This document shows positions 18,404 to 26,026 of a DNA stretch of 64,000 nt, in pieces (the stretch's first letter is position 1; each line of letters begins with the position of its first letter). The position numbers and the translations under genes are program-made. Source of the stretch: Sabellastarte sp. h YS-2021 (lineage: Eukaryota; Annelida; Polychaeta; Sabellida; Sabellidae); NCBI GenBank assembly GCA_964017235.1, contig OZ024931.1:140494033-140558032 (forward strand), in the 5' to 3' direction. The notes under the pieces are model-generated. The model was not told the DNA's origin. It saw only the letters and a program-made list of their open reading frames with translations, and did no database searches.

Positions 18404-20714
18404 CAATCAATGTGTTTTCAAATCACAGGAAGGACTGCTGGCCGGGAGCCCAGTTACAGAACAAAGACAATACAAAGACACTTTTGTAAAATTAAATGTT
18501 GTGAACCATGCTCATACTGCCCCCGGGCTTTCGCAAAAGAAAGAAATAAGTCCCGGGGTAGCAGGTTGTCATCCCTTTCAAAAGATTCATACAGTAAAAT
18601 ATGTGAAAGGTGTTTCTTGTGTCACTCAATTGTCTTATGTCCAACCTGTAACAAATGTCAGAAATGTTGTCACAACTTATCCTGTAGGGGCTCGATTCCA
18701 ACACTTTTGGAAAGTTTGGCTGGAGCTAGGGGCCGGTCCAAAGGTAACTCATATTTTGAGAGAGGGTTACCCCCTCCCCTTCCGGATTCGACCCAGGCTC
18801 ACAAGATATCCCACAGTCGTAAGTTGCTATGTCAATCCTCACAGGGACAGCTACCTGATGGAGGCATTACATCAACTTATCGACAAAAATGCAGTGGAAC
18901 TAGTTCAAAATCAAAAGTCCCTAGGGTTTTTCAACGGGCTATTTCTACTTCCGAAACCAAACAACAGGTGGAGACCTATCCTAGACCTGAGCAAACTAAA
19001 TCTCTTCCTCAAGGTGGAGAAATTCAAGATGGAGACACCGGAAACCATCCGGTCATCACTCCAACAAGGGGAATGGGTCACATCCATAGACTTTCAGGAC
19101 GCCTATTTCCATATTCCAATACAGGAACAATCCAGGAAATATTTGAGATTTCACGTCCAAGGGCTAACATACCAATTCAAGGCCCTGCCGTTCGGACTGT
19201 CCACAGCACCCTTGGAGTTTACTGTGGTCGCAAAGGAGGTGAAACTGATGGCCACACACAAGGGTATAAGAATCCACCAGTACCTAGACGACTGGTTGGT
19301 GAGATCCAAATCCCGCAAAACTTGTCTCCACCATACCCAAGTCCTGATCAAAATGTGCCAGGACCTAGGTTGGCTGGTGAATTTGGAGAAATCAGAGCTG
19401 GAACCCAAACAGATCTTCAACTTTGTAGGTTACCAGTTCGACCTCAGGTCCGGTCGGGTCAGACCGACACCGGACCGGTGGCAAAGCCTTCAGGACAAGA
19501 TACATCTACTCCTGTCATTACCGGCCTGTCCGGTCCGACAGTTCATGTCCCTGATAGGCCTACTAACAGCCACAGAAAAACAGGTTCACCTCGGCCGACT
19601 GCACATGAGACCCATACAGTGGCATCTCAAGAACAATTGGAGGGTACCAGAATCTCTAGAGAAGATTATCCCCCTACCAAGGTCCCTGCACCCCCACTTA
19701 CAATGGTGGCTAGAGGAAGACAATGTGCTTCAAGGCCAACCACTACACCCAGTAAGACATGCTCTGCAGATATTTACAGACGCATCAAAAGAAGGGTGGG
19801 GCGCTCACTTAAACGAGTTCACTGCAAGAGGGACCTGGTCGGTGCCAGAAAGCAAACTGCACATAAATTATCTAGAACTCAAAGCGGTCTTCCTGGCCCT
19901 CAAAGAGTTTCAAAACCTTTGTGTAGACAAAATGGTTCTGGTGGCAACCGACAACACTACAGTGGTAGCTTACATAAACAAGGAAGGAGGCATGAGGTCG
20001 GGCCCACTGTGTGCCCTACTATGGAGAATTTTGACCTGGTGCTCCCAGAGACAAGTGACTCTAAAAGCCCGACACATCCCAGGCCATTTAAATGTGATAG
20101 CAGACAAGCTATCCAGGCTGGGTCAGACCATCCAAACAGAATGGTCCCTCCTTCCGGAAGTTTTCCAACAGCTATGCAATCAATGGCACCGGCCTCAAAT
20201 AGACCTATTTGCCACGAGGTTCAACCACAAGTTACCTCAGTTTGTCTCTCCGGTACCGGACTCCCTGGCTATAGCAGTGGATGCTCTCACCCTGCCATGG
20301 GACGATCTGGATGCATACGCCTTCCCACCGACCGCCATATTGGGCAAAGTGGTGGAGAAGCTACTGGACTCCCCATGCAAGAGACTCATTCTGATTGCTC
20401 CCCGATGGCCCAACATGCCTTGGTTTTGGGACCTAGTGACCATGTCCAGTCAGATCCCTCGCAGCCTGCCCAACCTGCCCAGTCTTCTAACACAGCCTTT
20501 CAATCAGATCCCTCACAGAAACCTGACAATTCTAAATCTCCATGCCTGGCTCCTAGAGCCTCAAATATCAAAAAACAGGGCTTCTCTGAGGCAGTGGCAG
20601 CAAGAATTGAGGCTCCTCAAAGAAAGTCAACCAGATCAGTCTATGAGGCAAAATGGACCATTTTTACAAAGTGGTGCGACACTAATCAGGTGGACTTCAG
20701 GTCACCCCCTGTAA
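18204..20714 (+). CDS. E-A reverse transcriptase / RNase H / MT-like protein
   Basis: An 836-codon open frame overlapping the gag end; the true start is uncertain. RT covers about residues 165-480, with LPKPNNRWRPILDLSKLN, SIDFQDAYFHIPI (catalytic Asp), FKALPFGLSTAP, and YLDDWL at codon 360 (19281), which gives the other two active-site Asp residues. RNase H follows, with TDAS (Asp at about 526), YLELKAV (Glu at about 557) and ATDN (Asp at about 582). After it lies a domain with IDLFATRFN, DALTLPWDDLDAYAFPP and LILIAPRWPNMPWFWDL, which sits where DIRS elements carry a Dam-like methyltransferase. I call it MT-like with caution. All core motifs are intact. The frame is +1 relative to gag and YR. 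Confidence 0.92.
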   Translation: MNRKDRFTPGRKLTSTPLSDLKSDQTIKIRIVQLGKMWDTEDKTRGARANHLTTPRDQPRASSPINDNQCVFKSQEGLLAGSPVTEQRQYKDTFVKLNVVNHAHTAPGLSQKKEISPGVAGCHPFQKIHTVKYVKGVSCVTQLSYVQPVTNVRNVVTTYPVGARFQHFWKVWLELGAGPKVTHILREGYPLPFRIRPRLTRYPTVVSCYVNPHRDSYLMEALHQLIDKNAVELVQNQKSLGFFNGLFLLPKPNNRWRPILDLSKLNLFLKVEKFKMETPETIRSSLQQGEWVTSIDFQDAYFHIPIQEQSRKYLRFHVQGLTYQFKALPFGLSTAPLEFTVVAKEVKLMATHKGIRIHQYLDDWLVRSKSRKTCLHHTQVLIKMCQDLGWLVNLEKSELEPKQIFNFVGYQFDLRSGRVRPTPDRWQSLQDKIHLLLSLPACPVRQFMSLIGLLTATEKQVHLGRLHMRPIQWHLKNNWRVPESLEKIIPLPRSLHPHLQWWLEEDNVLQGQPLHPVRHALQIFTDASKEGWGAHLNEFTARGTWSVPESKLHINYLELKAVFLALKEFQNLCVDKMVLVATDNTTVVAYINKEGGMRSGPLCALLWRILTWCSQRQVTLKARHIPGHLNVIADKLSRLGQTIQTEWSLLPEVFQQLCNQWHRPQIDLFATRFNHKLPQFVSPVPDSLAIAVDALTLPWDDLDAYAFPPTAILGKVVEKLLDSPCKRLILIAPRWPNMPWFWDLVTMSSQIPRSLPNLPSLLTQPFNQIPHRNLTILNLHAWLLEPQISKNRASLRQWQQELRLLKESQPDQSMRQNGPFLQSGATLIRWTSGHPL

Positions 20715-21628
20715 AGTCAGTGGCTGACTTCTTAATGTACCTCTTCGAGGACAAGAAATTACAGCCCAGCACCATTGATGGATACAGATCTGCCATTGCT
20801 GATAAACTGGGTGATACATCAGTCAATATCAGCAAAAATGATAATCTAACTCGTCTCTTGGAAAGTTTCCACAGAGACAGACCCAAAGGGCGGAGGGGAA
20901 TACCCTCCTGGAACCTTTCCCTGGTACTACACCAGCTGACAAAGGCTCCCTTCGAACCACTTAGGGAGGCATCTCTGAAGCATGTGACCTTCAAGACTGT
21001 CTTCCTTTTGGCCCTGGGCTCTGGCAAAAGACGGAGTGAAATCCATGCATGGCAGCATAAGAACATCAGGCACCAGTCGGACTGGTCTAAGGTGTCTCTT
21101 TTTCCATCCCCCAGCTTTCTCTCTAAGAATCAGCTGGCCAAGGAGGGTCCACAGAGTGTAGCCCCAGTGGTAATACCAGCCCTGGCTCCTACTCTAGATA
21201 AATCCCTCAAGTCTGACAGATCCCTCTGTCCAATCAGAGCACTGCGCTACTACTTGGACCGGACTTCAGACCTCAGGCAACACAAGGAGTTAGTCTTTGT
21301 CTCCTTCAAGAAGGGTTTCGACAAAGACATCTCCCCTGCCACTATCTCCTCATGGATCAAGCAAACTGTGATCCTATGCTATGAACTCTCTGATCATCAG
21401 GCCCACACCCTACATCAAGTTAAAGCTCATGATGTCAGGGCCTTTGCGGCTTCTAAGGCCTTCCAATCGGGAGTTTCCTTAGAACAGATCTTAGCAGCCT
21501 GCCACTGGAAATCTCATAATACCTTCACCCAATTCTACCTGAAGGATGTGGCTTGGGCTGACTCAGAGCTCTACCATCTTGGACCGGTGGTGGCTGCTCA
21601 GCAGATCCACCAACAGACTGGTACCTAG
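18410..21628 (+). CDS. E-A tyrosine recombinase, long ORF with Cys-rich N-terminus
   Basis: A 1072-codon frame beginning six bases after the gag stop and in gag's phase. Residues 26-92 are Cys-rich (CxxxCCxxCxxC, then a cluster of ten Cys at 65-92). Residues 95-710 overlap the RT frame and look unstructured. From about 715 is the recombinase: an N-terminal DNA-binding domain (RSVYEAKWTIF, STIDGYRSAIAD), then the catalytic core with Arg875 (KRRSEIHA), His1007-x-x-Arg1010 (AHDVRAF), His1032-Trp1033 (ACHWKSHN) and Tyr1043 (TQFYLKD). This is the R-H-R-H-Y set of tyrosine recombinases, used to insert the circular DNA. Whether the 2.3 kb overlap is translated in this frame is inferred from its openness here and in E6. 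Confidence 0.85.
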   Translation: MCFQITGRTAGREPSYRTKTIQRHFCKIKCCEPCSYCPRAFAKERNKSRGSRLSSLSKDSYSKICERCFLCHSIVLCPTCNKCQKCCHNLSCRGSIPTLLESLAGARGRSKGNSYFERGLPPPLPDSTQAHKISHSRKLLCQSSQGQLPDGGITSTYRQKCSGTSSKSKVPRVFQRAISTSETKQQVETYPRPEQTKSLPQGGEIQDGDTGNHPVITPTRGMGHIHRLSGRLFPYSNTGTIQEIFEISRPRANIPIQGPAVRTVHSTLGVYCGRKGGETDGHTQGYKNPPVPRRLVGEIQIPQNLSPPYPSPDQNVPGPRLAGEFGEIRAGTQTDLQLCRLPVRPQVRSGQTDTGPVAKPSGQDTSTPVITGLSGPTVHVPDRPTNSHRKTGSPRPTAHETHTVASQEQLEGTRISREDYPPTKVPAPPLTMVARGRQCASRPTTTPSKTCSADIYRRIKRRVGRSLKRVHCKRDLVGARKQTAHKLSRTQSGLPGPQRVSKPLCRQNGSGGNRQHYSGSLHKQGRRHEVGPTVCPTMENFDLVLPETSDSKSPTHPRPFKCDSRQAIQAGSDHPNRMVPPSGSFPTAMQSMAPASNRPICHEVQPQVTSVCLSGTGLPGYSSGCSHPAMGRSGCIRLPTDRHIGQSGGEATGLPMQETHSDCSPMAQHALVLGPSDHVQSDPSQPAQPAQSSNTAFQSDPSQKPDNSKSPCLAPRASNIKKQGFSEAVAARIEAPQRKSTRSVYEAKWTIFTKWCDTNQVDFRSPPVKSVADFLMYLFEDKKLQPSTIDGYRSAIADKLGDTSVNISKNDNLTRLLESFHRDRPKGRRGIPSWNLSLVLHQLTKAPFEPLREASLKHVTFKTVFLLALGSGKRRSEIHAWQHKNIRHQSDWSKVSLFPSPSFLSKNQLAKEGPQSVAPVVIPALAPTLDKSLKSDRSLCPIRALRYYLDRTSDLRQHKELVFVSFKKGFDKDISPATISSWIKQTVILCYELSDHQAHTLHQVKAHDVRAFAASKAFQSGVSLEQILAACHWKSHNTFTQFYLKDVAWADSELYHLGPVVAAQQIHQQTGT

Positions 21629-21692
21629 AGGAGATCTGTACATATGTAAATACTGCACATATTTGTATATATAGCACCTTTAGTTAAGAACC

Positions 21693-21711
21693 AAAAAAAA
21701 AAAAAAAAAAA
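21693..21711 (+). repeat. A19 run after YR stop of E-A
   Basis: Nineteen A residues 65 bases after the YR stop. E6 and E2 have no such run at the matching place (E2 has a T run on the other strand near 25044), so it is a copy-specific expansion rather than a poly(A) tail; the element continues past it. Confidence 0.7.
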
Positions 21712-21795
21712 TCTCTCACGTACTTCCTCCGGGAGGTGTTATTTTTATGGGATTGAACTCATCCCTCTCTTCCCCTACCTCAGAGCAGGTCTGTT

Positions 21796-21809
21796 AAAAA
21801 AGGGGGGGG
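21796..21809 (+). promoter_or_regulatory. E-A A6G8 purine tract
   Basis: AAAAAAGGGGGGGG preceded by CCTCAGAGCAGGTCTGTT and placed about 180 bases before the ICR. Equivalent purine tracts, in sense orientation, occur at the same place in E2, E3, E5 and E6. It resembles a polypurine tract; that function is a hypothesis, since the DIRS replication model does not require one. Confidence 0.55.
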
Positions 21810-21989
21810 CAAGGTCGATTCTGACGGTTCCATTCCGGACAACCGGATGATGATATTCGACCATAGCCTTAGGGGTGTTTTTTGACTTCAAGGTCCACCC
21901 AGGCTAAAGGAGAGATGTTTACAATCTCAGACATAAGTTCAATTTTTAATCCCTAGTAACTTACCCGCCGACCAAGCGGTAGTTATTCA

Positions 21990-22085
21990 GCTATTGTCCA
22001 TTGGATAGGATGTATTAACGCAATAAAATTGCAAATTTAATAAGTAAATTAAATTTTTATAAGTTAATACCCTATCCAATGGACA
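21990..22085 (+). repeat. E-A internal complementary region (ICR)
   Basis: CTATTGTCCATTGGATAGG through AACGCAATAAAA is the complement of the left end. TTGCAAATTTAATAAGTAAA through CCCTATCCAATGGACA is the complement of the right end. The junction lies at about 22028, so the region has the sequence expected of joined ends of a circle. Confidence 0.92.
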
Positions 22086-22143
22086 CACAAGACCCTCCCT
22101 CCGACCCCGCTATCAGCTTACTAGGGGTCTAATAGGTTTAGAC

Positions 22144-22358
22144 AACGAAAAAGATGCTATGACGTCACGCTGTCTAGACAGGAAGGAAGTACTACACGCC
22201 ATCTGGCGAGTGCACAGGACTGGGCCGGCCTGGCCGGTGGAAACACAGGACGTCTTTTTCTGACGTTTGGCGGGCCGGTCTGCGCCGACCGGATAAGCTA
22301 TTGTCCATTGGATAGGGTATTAACTTATAAAAATTTAATTTACTTATTAAATTTGCAA
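22144..22358 (+). repeat. E-A right terminal inverted repeat
   Basis: Complement of 10432-10602 over about 170 bases with almost no mismatch, then a right-specific AT-rich extension (AACTTATAAAAATTTAATTT) ending TTGCAA at 22358. Confidence 0.92.
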
Positions 22359-23020
22359 TACTGTAGGTTGAATGGACTTGTCTGTAGAAAATCTGTAAAA
22401 TTCTTAAGTGCACGTCTTGTGAAGATTTGACAGTTGCTGGGAAAGCCCTTGTGAGCTATTTTTAAAACGGTATTGCAGGTCGATGTGTCACATGACCAGC
22501 TGGCGAAGATGACATCATTGGTCGCATTCTTTGTGTGATACTTAACCGACAACTTACAGTATTCTGACTGTCCACAAAACCCCACTACCGACAACAAGGC
22601 CGGGTCTGCAAAACAGGGACTGGAATCACAGTAGACGTGAGCTCTGAAGAACGCATATCCGACTTTCCTGGTCGGTGAATCACATGATCAGCTTTGTGAC
22701 CTGGTCGGTGAATCACATGACCAGCTTCATGGAGAAGATGATGTCATAGGTCGTGTTCTTTAGAGCTGGCCGGTCGGCTGATGCTTTAAAAGCAGAGAAG
22801 CCTGGACCAGTGCGCTCTGAAGGTGAAAGTCCTGGTCGGTGCTGGTCTGAAGTCGGTACCAGTGCACTCTAAAGAGGTAGGAAGCTCTGTAGATGAATTT
22901 CTTCTTTCTTTCATGATAAAACCAGGAAACTTGACCTGGCCATCCACAACCCCCACTACTGACAACAAAGCCGGGTCCGCAAGGGAGGGACTGATATCAC
23001 AGTAGACGTTAGTTCAAAAG
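22359..23020 (-). pseudogene. E1 gag remnant with internal duplications
   Basis: On the minus strand, two copies of a gag segment (ADPALLSVVGVVDGQ-like, matching LIDPSSVTVVGAVDAQ of E-A Gag) lie near 22560-22610 and 22925-22990. They are separated by TCACATGACCAGCTT-type sequence and by the Ser-rich gag repeat (AGTGCGCTCTGAAG words at 22807 and 22860). No continuous frame remains. Confidence 0.7.
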
Positions 23021-23453
23021 AACACACTTCATGCTCTTCTGATGGGGATTCTACAATGTACATACTTGAGAAGACTGACGTTTCATTGGTGAACTGTAGA
23101 GGTACATTCAAACAAAATACACGAATAAAAATACCTTGTAAGTAGTATATCCAGTATTTTTTTCCTTATATCGTTGATCTGCCCCTAACAACAAAATTGC
23201 TGAATTGGAGGAAACTAATAAAATGGCTGCCTTCATATTTCTGGTCAATTACTGCCCTATCATCAAGACTAAATTGAGTCAGCTAGGGAGCGTTTCCAGC
23301 AGATTTCTTAAGGTATACCCGTGCTTCATATGAAGATAACACTTGTACACTAAAAAATTTGCAAATAAGGTTGAAAATCTGTACGTCATAATCCACACTT
23401 TTTTTTAAATATCTGGAGATTGTTGAAAACACGTCTGCACAGTACACGCGCCA
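23021..23453 (-). other. E1 5' leader
   Basis: About 430 bases between gag remnant and terminal repeat, closely matching 50985-51330 of E5 (GCGTTTCCAGCAG, ATATCTGGAGATTGTTGAAA, CTGACTCAATTTAG on the other strand). No gene seen. Confidence 0.7.
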
Positions 23454-23646
23454 AACGAAAAAGATGCTAGGACATCACTCTGTCTAGATAGGAAGGAAGT
23501 ACGATGAGCCAACTTGCGAGTGCACAGTACTGGCAACCGGCCGGCCATTGGAGACACAGGACGTCTTTTTCTGGCGTTTGGCGGGCCGGTCTGCGCCGAC
23601 CGGATTAGCAATTGTCCATTGGATAGGATGTATTAATGCAATAAAA
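23454..23646 (-). repeat. E1 5' terminal inverted repeat
   Basis: The family terminal repeat, with several changes relative to E-A (GACATCA for GACGTCA, TATTAATGC for TATTAACGC). It pairs with the left-end repeat at 7414-7530. Confidence 0.88.
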
Positions 23647-24007
23647 TACTGTACATGGAATAGCTTTCAAGTTACAACTGATTTACTCAACAGTGATAAC
23701 CTCAAAGTAGCTATTACTCAAATATGCAATGAGCTACAGGTCTGAAATTTTACTATGTTGTAGCTGACCCAAAAGTAGCTGAATAACATATTTACACAAA
23801 AATCTGTATATGCAATAGTTTTCAAGTTACAACTGATCTACTCAAGAGTGAGAAGCTCAAAATAGCTATTGGGTGATTTTACTCATTACAGGAGTACTGA
23901 AAAGTCAGAAAGTAGCTATTACTCACTTAGCTATTGGGATAGACACTCAATTTACTCACCATGTTGTAGCTATGGAACAAGTAGCTGAATAACATATTTT
24001 GACAAAA
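23647..24007 (+). repeat. 155-bp satellite array between E1 and E3
   Basis: About two and a half units, some diverged (AGCTATTGGGTGATTTTACTC). It continues from the array broken at 7413 and is broken again at GACAAAA by E3. The array resumes at 39516. Confidence 0.8.
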
Positions 24008-24360
24008 TTGAAAATTTTAATTACTTAAATGTAGCTTTTATAAGCTACAAGCTTACCATGTGGGACTTAATGATATTCTCGGATGGCCACAAGGTATCAG
24101 GCCAATGTCTAAGAAAAATAGATATTTATAGTTGGCCGTAGCCTAAAGTTGTCCTCTTGTGGTACACTACATGATTTCTTCCTACTTTCTCGTTGCAATT
24201 TTTAAACCTTACCCCTCAGCTGTAATACAGCGGGGAGTCAGGGTGGGACTCTTCTGAGTTCCATATGGTAAGCTTGTAGCTTATAAAAGCTACATTTAAG
24301 TAATTAAAATTTTCAATTTTATTGCACTACAATAGCTTACTATGTGGGACTCAATGCTGA
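24008..24360 (-). repeat. E3 3' terminal repeat and ICR
   Basis: The terminal repeat begins TTGAAAATTTTAATTAC. The ICR (24261-24360) contains the complement of that end (AAGTAATTAAAATTTTCAA) joined to TTTTATTGCACTACAATAGC, the complement of the other end at 39500-39515. The arms 24020-24056 and 24261-24310 form a palindrome around a 200-base loop. Confidence 0.85.
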
Positions 24361-24406
24361 ATCCAACCACATGGTGGAGGGATTATTACAGCTGAGACTG
24401 GAAGAT

Positions 24407-24621
24407 TTGCAAATTTAATAAGTAAATTAAATTTTTATAAGTTAATACCCTATCCAATGCACAATTGCTTATCCGGTCGGCGCAGACCGGCCCACCAAAC
24501 GTCAGAAAACGATGTCCTGTGGTTCCACCGGCCAGCCGGTCCGTAGTACTAGTGCACTCGCCAGATGGCGTGTCGTACTTCCTTCCTGTCTAGACAGCGT
24601 GACGTCATAGCATCTTTTTCA
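24407..24621 (-). repeat. E2 3' terminal inverted repeat
   Basis: The family repeat from TTGCAAATTTAATAAG to GACGTCATAGCATCTTTTTC. One change in the conserved word gives CCAATGCACAATTGC. Confidence 0.9.
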
Positions 24622-24666
24622 TTGTCTAAACCTATTAGACTCCTAGTAAGCTAATAGTGGGCCTTG

Positions 24667-24780
24667 CCTGTCCATTGGATAGGGTATTAACTTATAAAAA
24701 TTTAATTTACTTATTAAATTTGCAATTTTATTGCGTTAATACATCCTATCCAATAGACAATTGCTGAATAACTACCGCTT
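24667..24780 (-). repeat. E2 internal complementary region (ICR)
   Basis: TGTCCATTGGATAGGGTATT to TTGCAA (complement of the 3' end), then TTTTATTGCGTTAATACATC to ACAATTGC (complement of the 5' end), followed by CTGAATAACTACCGCTTGGT. The arrangement is the same as in E-A. Confidence 0.9.
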
Positions 24781-24930
24781 GGTCGGCAGGTAAGTTACTA
24801 GGGACAGGTGAACTCATAAACAGAACTAACAAAATTTTCGTCCAGGCCCGGGTTGACCCTGAGGTCAAGAGACGCTTTTAAGGCCATAGTCGTTTAACAG
24901 AGGCCGGTTAACTGGTCCCAAACCGACTTA

Positions 24931-24948
24931 CCCCCCCCCCCTTTTTTT
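24931..24948 (-). promoter_or_regulatory. E2 A7G11 purine tract (sense)
   Basis: C11 T7 on the plus strand, i.e. A7 G11 in the element's sense, next to the AGAGCAGGTCTG word. See the E-A tract for the comparison. Confidence 0.55.
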
Positions 24949-25118
24949 AACAGACCTGCTCTGAGGTAGGGGAAGAGACGGATGAGTTCAGTCCCATAAG
25001 AAATAAAATAAACCTCCCGAAGGAAGCACATCAGAGTTTGGTTTTTTTTATATATATGTACACCTATTTACATGTGTACAGCTATTTACATATGTACAGA
25101 ATCCCCTCTATTTCTGGG

Positions 25119-26026
25119 TTATTTGTGGATCTGCTGAGCAGCCACTACAGGCCCTAGGTGGTAGAGCTCTGAATCAGCCCAGGTCACATCCTTCAGGTAA
25201 AATTGTGTGAAGGTATTATGTGACTTCCAGTGGCAGGCTGACAAAATCTGTTCTAAGGAGACTCCCGATTGGAAAGCCTTAGAAGCAGCAAAGGCCCTGA
25301 CATAATGGGCTTTGACTTGATGTAAGGAGTGGGCCTCTTGATCAGAGAGCTCATAACATAGGATCACAGTCTGTGTGATCCAAGAGGAGATAGTGGCAGG
25401 TGAGATGTCTTTGTCGAAGCCTTTCTTGAAGGAGACAAAGACCAACTCCTTATTTTGTCTGAGGTCCTGTCCAAATAGTAGTGTAATGCTCTGACCGGAC
25501 AGAGGGACCTGTCAGACTTAAGGGATCTATCCAGAGTTGGGGCCAGGGATGGTATAACCACTGGGGCCACAGTGTCTGGACCCTCTTTGGCCAGCTGATT
25601 CTTTGAGAGAAAGCTGGGTGATGGGTACAGGGAAACCTTTGACCAATCAGGTTGGTGTCTGATATTTTTGTTCTGCCAAGCATGAATCTCACTTCTACGT
25701 TTACCCGACCCAAGGGCTAAGAGGAAAACTGTCTTGAAGGTCAAATGCTTCAGAGATGCCTCTTTTATAGGTTCAAAGGGAGCCTTTGTCAGCTGGCGCA
25801 AGACCAGGGATAGGTTCCAGGAAGGGATTCCCCTCCAACCTTTGGGTCTGTCTCTATGGAAACTATCCAGGAGACGAGTGAGATTTTCATCCTTGCTGAT
25901 ATTGATAGGTGAATTTCCCAGTTTATCCGCAATTGCATACCTGTAACCATCAATGGTACTGGGCTGTAACTTAAGGTACATAAGGAAGTCAGCGACTGAC
26001 TTTACAGGGGGTGCCCTGAAGTCCAC
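25119..26026 (-). pseudogene. E2 tyrosine recombinase, one frameshift
   Basis: Nearly complete recombinase on the minus strand in two pieces that overlap in different frames near 25364-25445. The upstream piece has STIDGYRYAIAD and GKRRSEIHAW (catalytic Arg). The downstream piece has KAHYVRAF (His-x-x-Arg), ACHWKSHNTF and TQFYLKD (catalytic Tyr), ending VVAAQQIHK. All catalytic residues survive; a small indel near 25450, around the DRTSD..RQNKELVF segment, breaks the frame. The linker at YL..LQPSTI is shortened relative to E-A. Confidence 0.85.

Larger units (their letters stand above)
10412..22358 (+). mobile_element. E-A: coding-complete DIRS-like retrotransposon
   Basis: A plus-strand tyrosine-recombinase retrotransposon inserted in E1. 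The left terminal repeat (10412-10602) and right terminal repeat (22144-22358) are inverted and nearly identical over 170 bases. An ICR at 21990-22085 equals the complement of the left end joined to the complement of the right end. Between them lie uninterrupted gag, RT/RNase H and YR frames. The element is interrupted only in its 5' leader by E-B (10662-16215). Without E-B it would be about 6.4 kb. The E1 flanks (GAATTCAGC and TACTGTAGGTT) compare well with the uninterrupted homologous site in E5 near 49700-49725 (GAATTCATCTTGCTGTAGG). Confidence 0.92.
7414..23646 (-). mobile_element. E1: decayed DIRS-like retrotransposon, split by E-A
   Basis: The minus-strand element starts (its 3' end) at TTGCAAATTTAATAA at 7414 and ends at AATAAAA at 23646. 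The two ends carry the family termini with CCTATCCAATGGACAATTGC and the matching inverted repeat. It keeps RT/RNase H remnants (7540-9450), a GTTACAGAG-rich region (9640-10410) and gag remnants (22359-23020), but has lost the ICR and nearly all of the YR gene. The deletion joins the terminal repeat near 7530 directly to the N-terminal YR sequence. A full second element, E-A, interrupts it at 10411/22359. The flanking satellite shows a clean insertion with no obvious target duplication. Confidence 0.85.
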
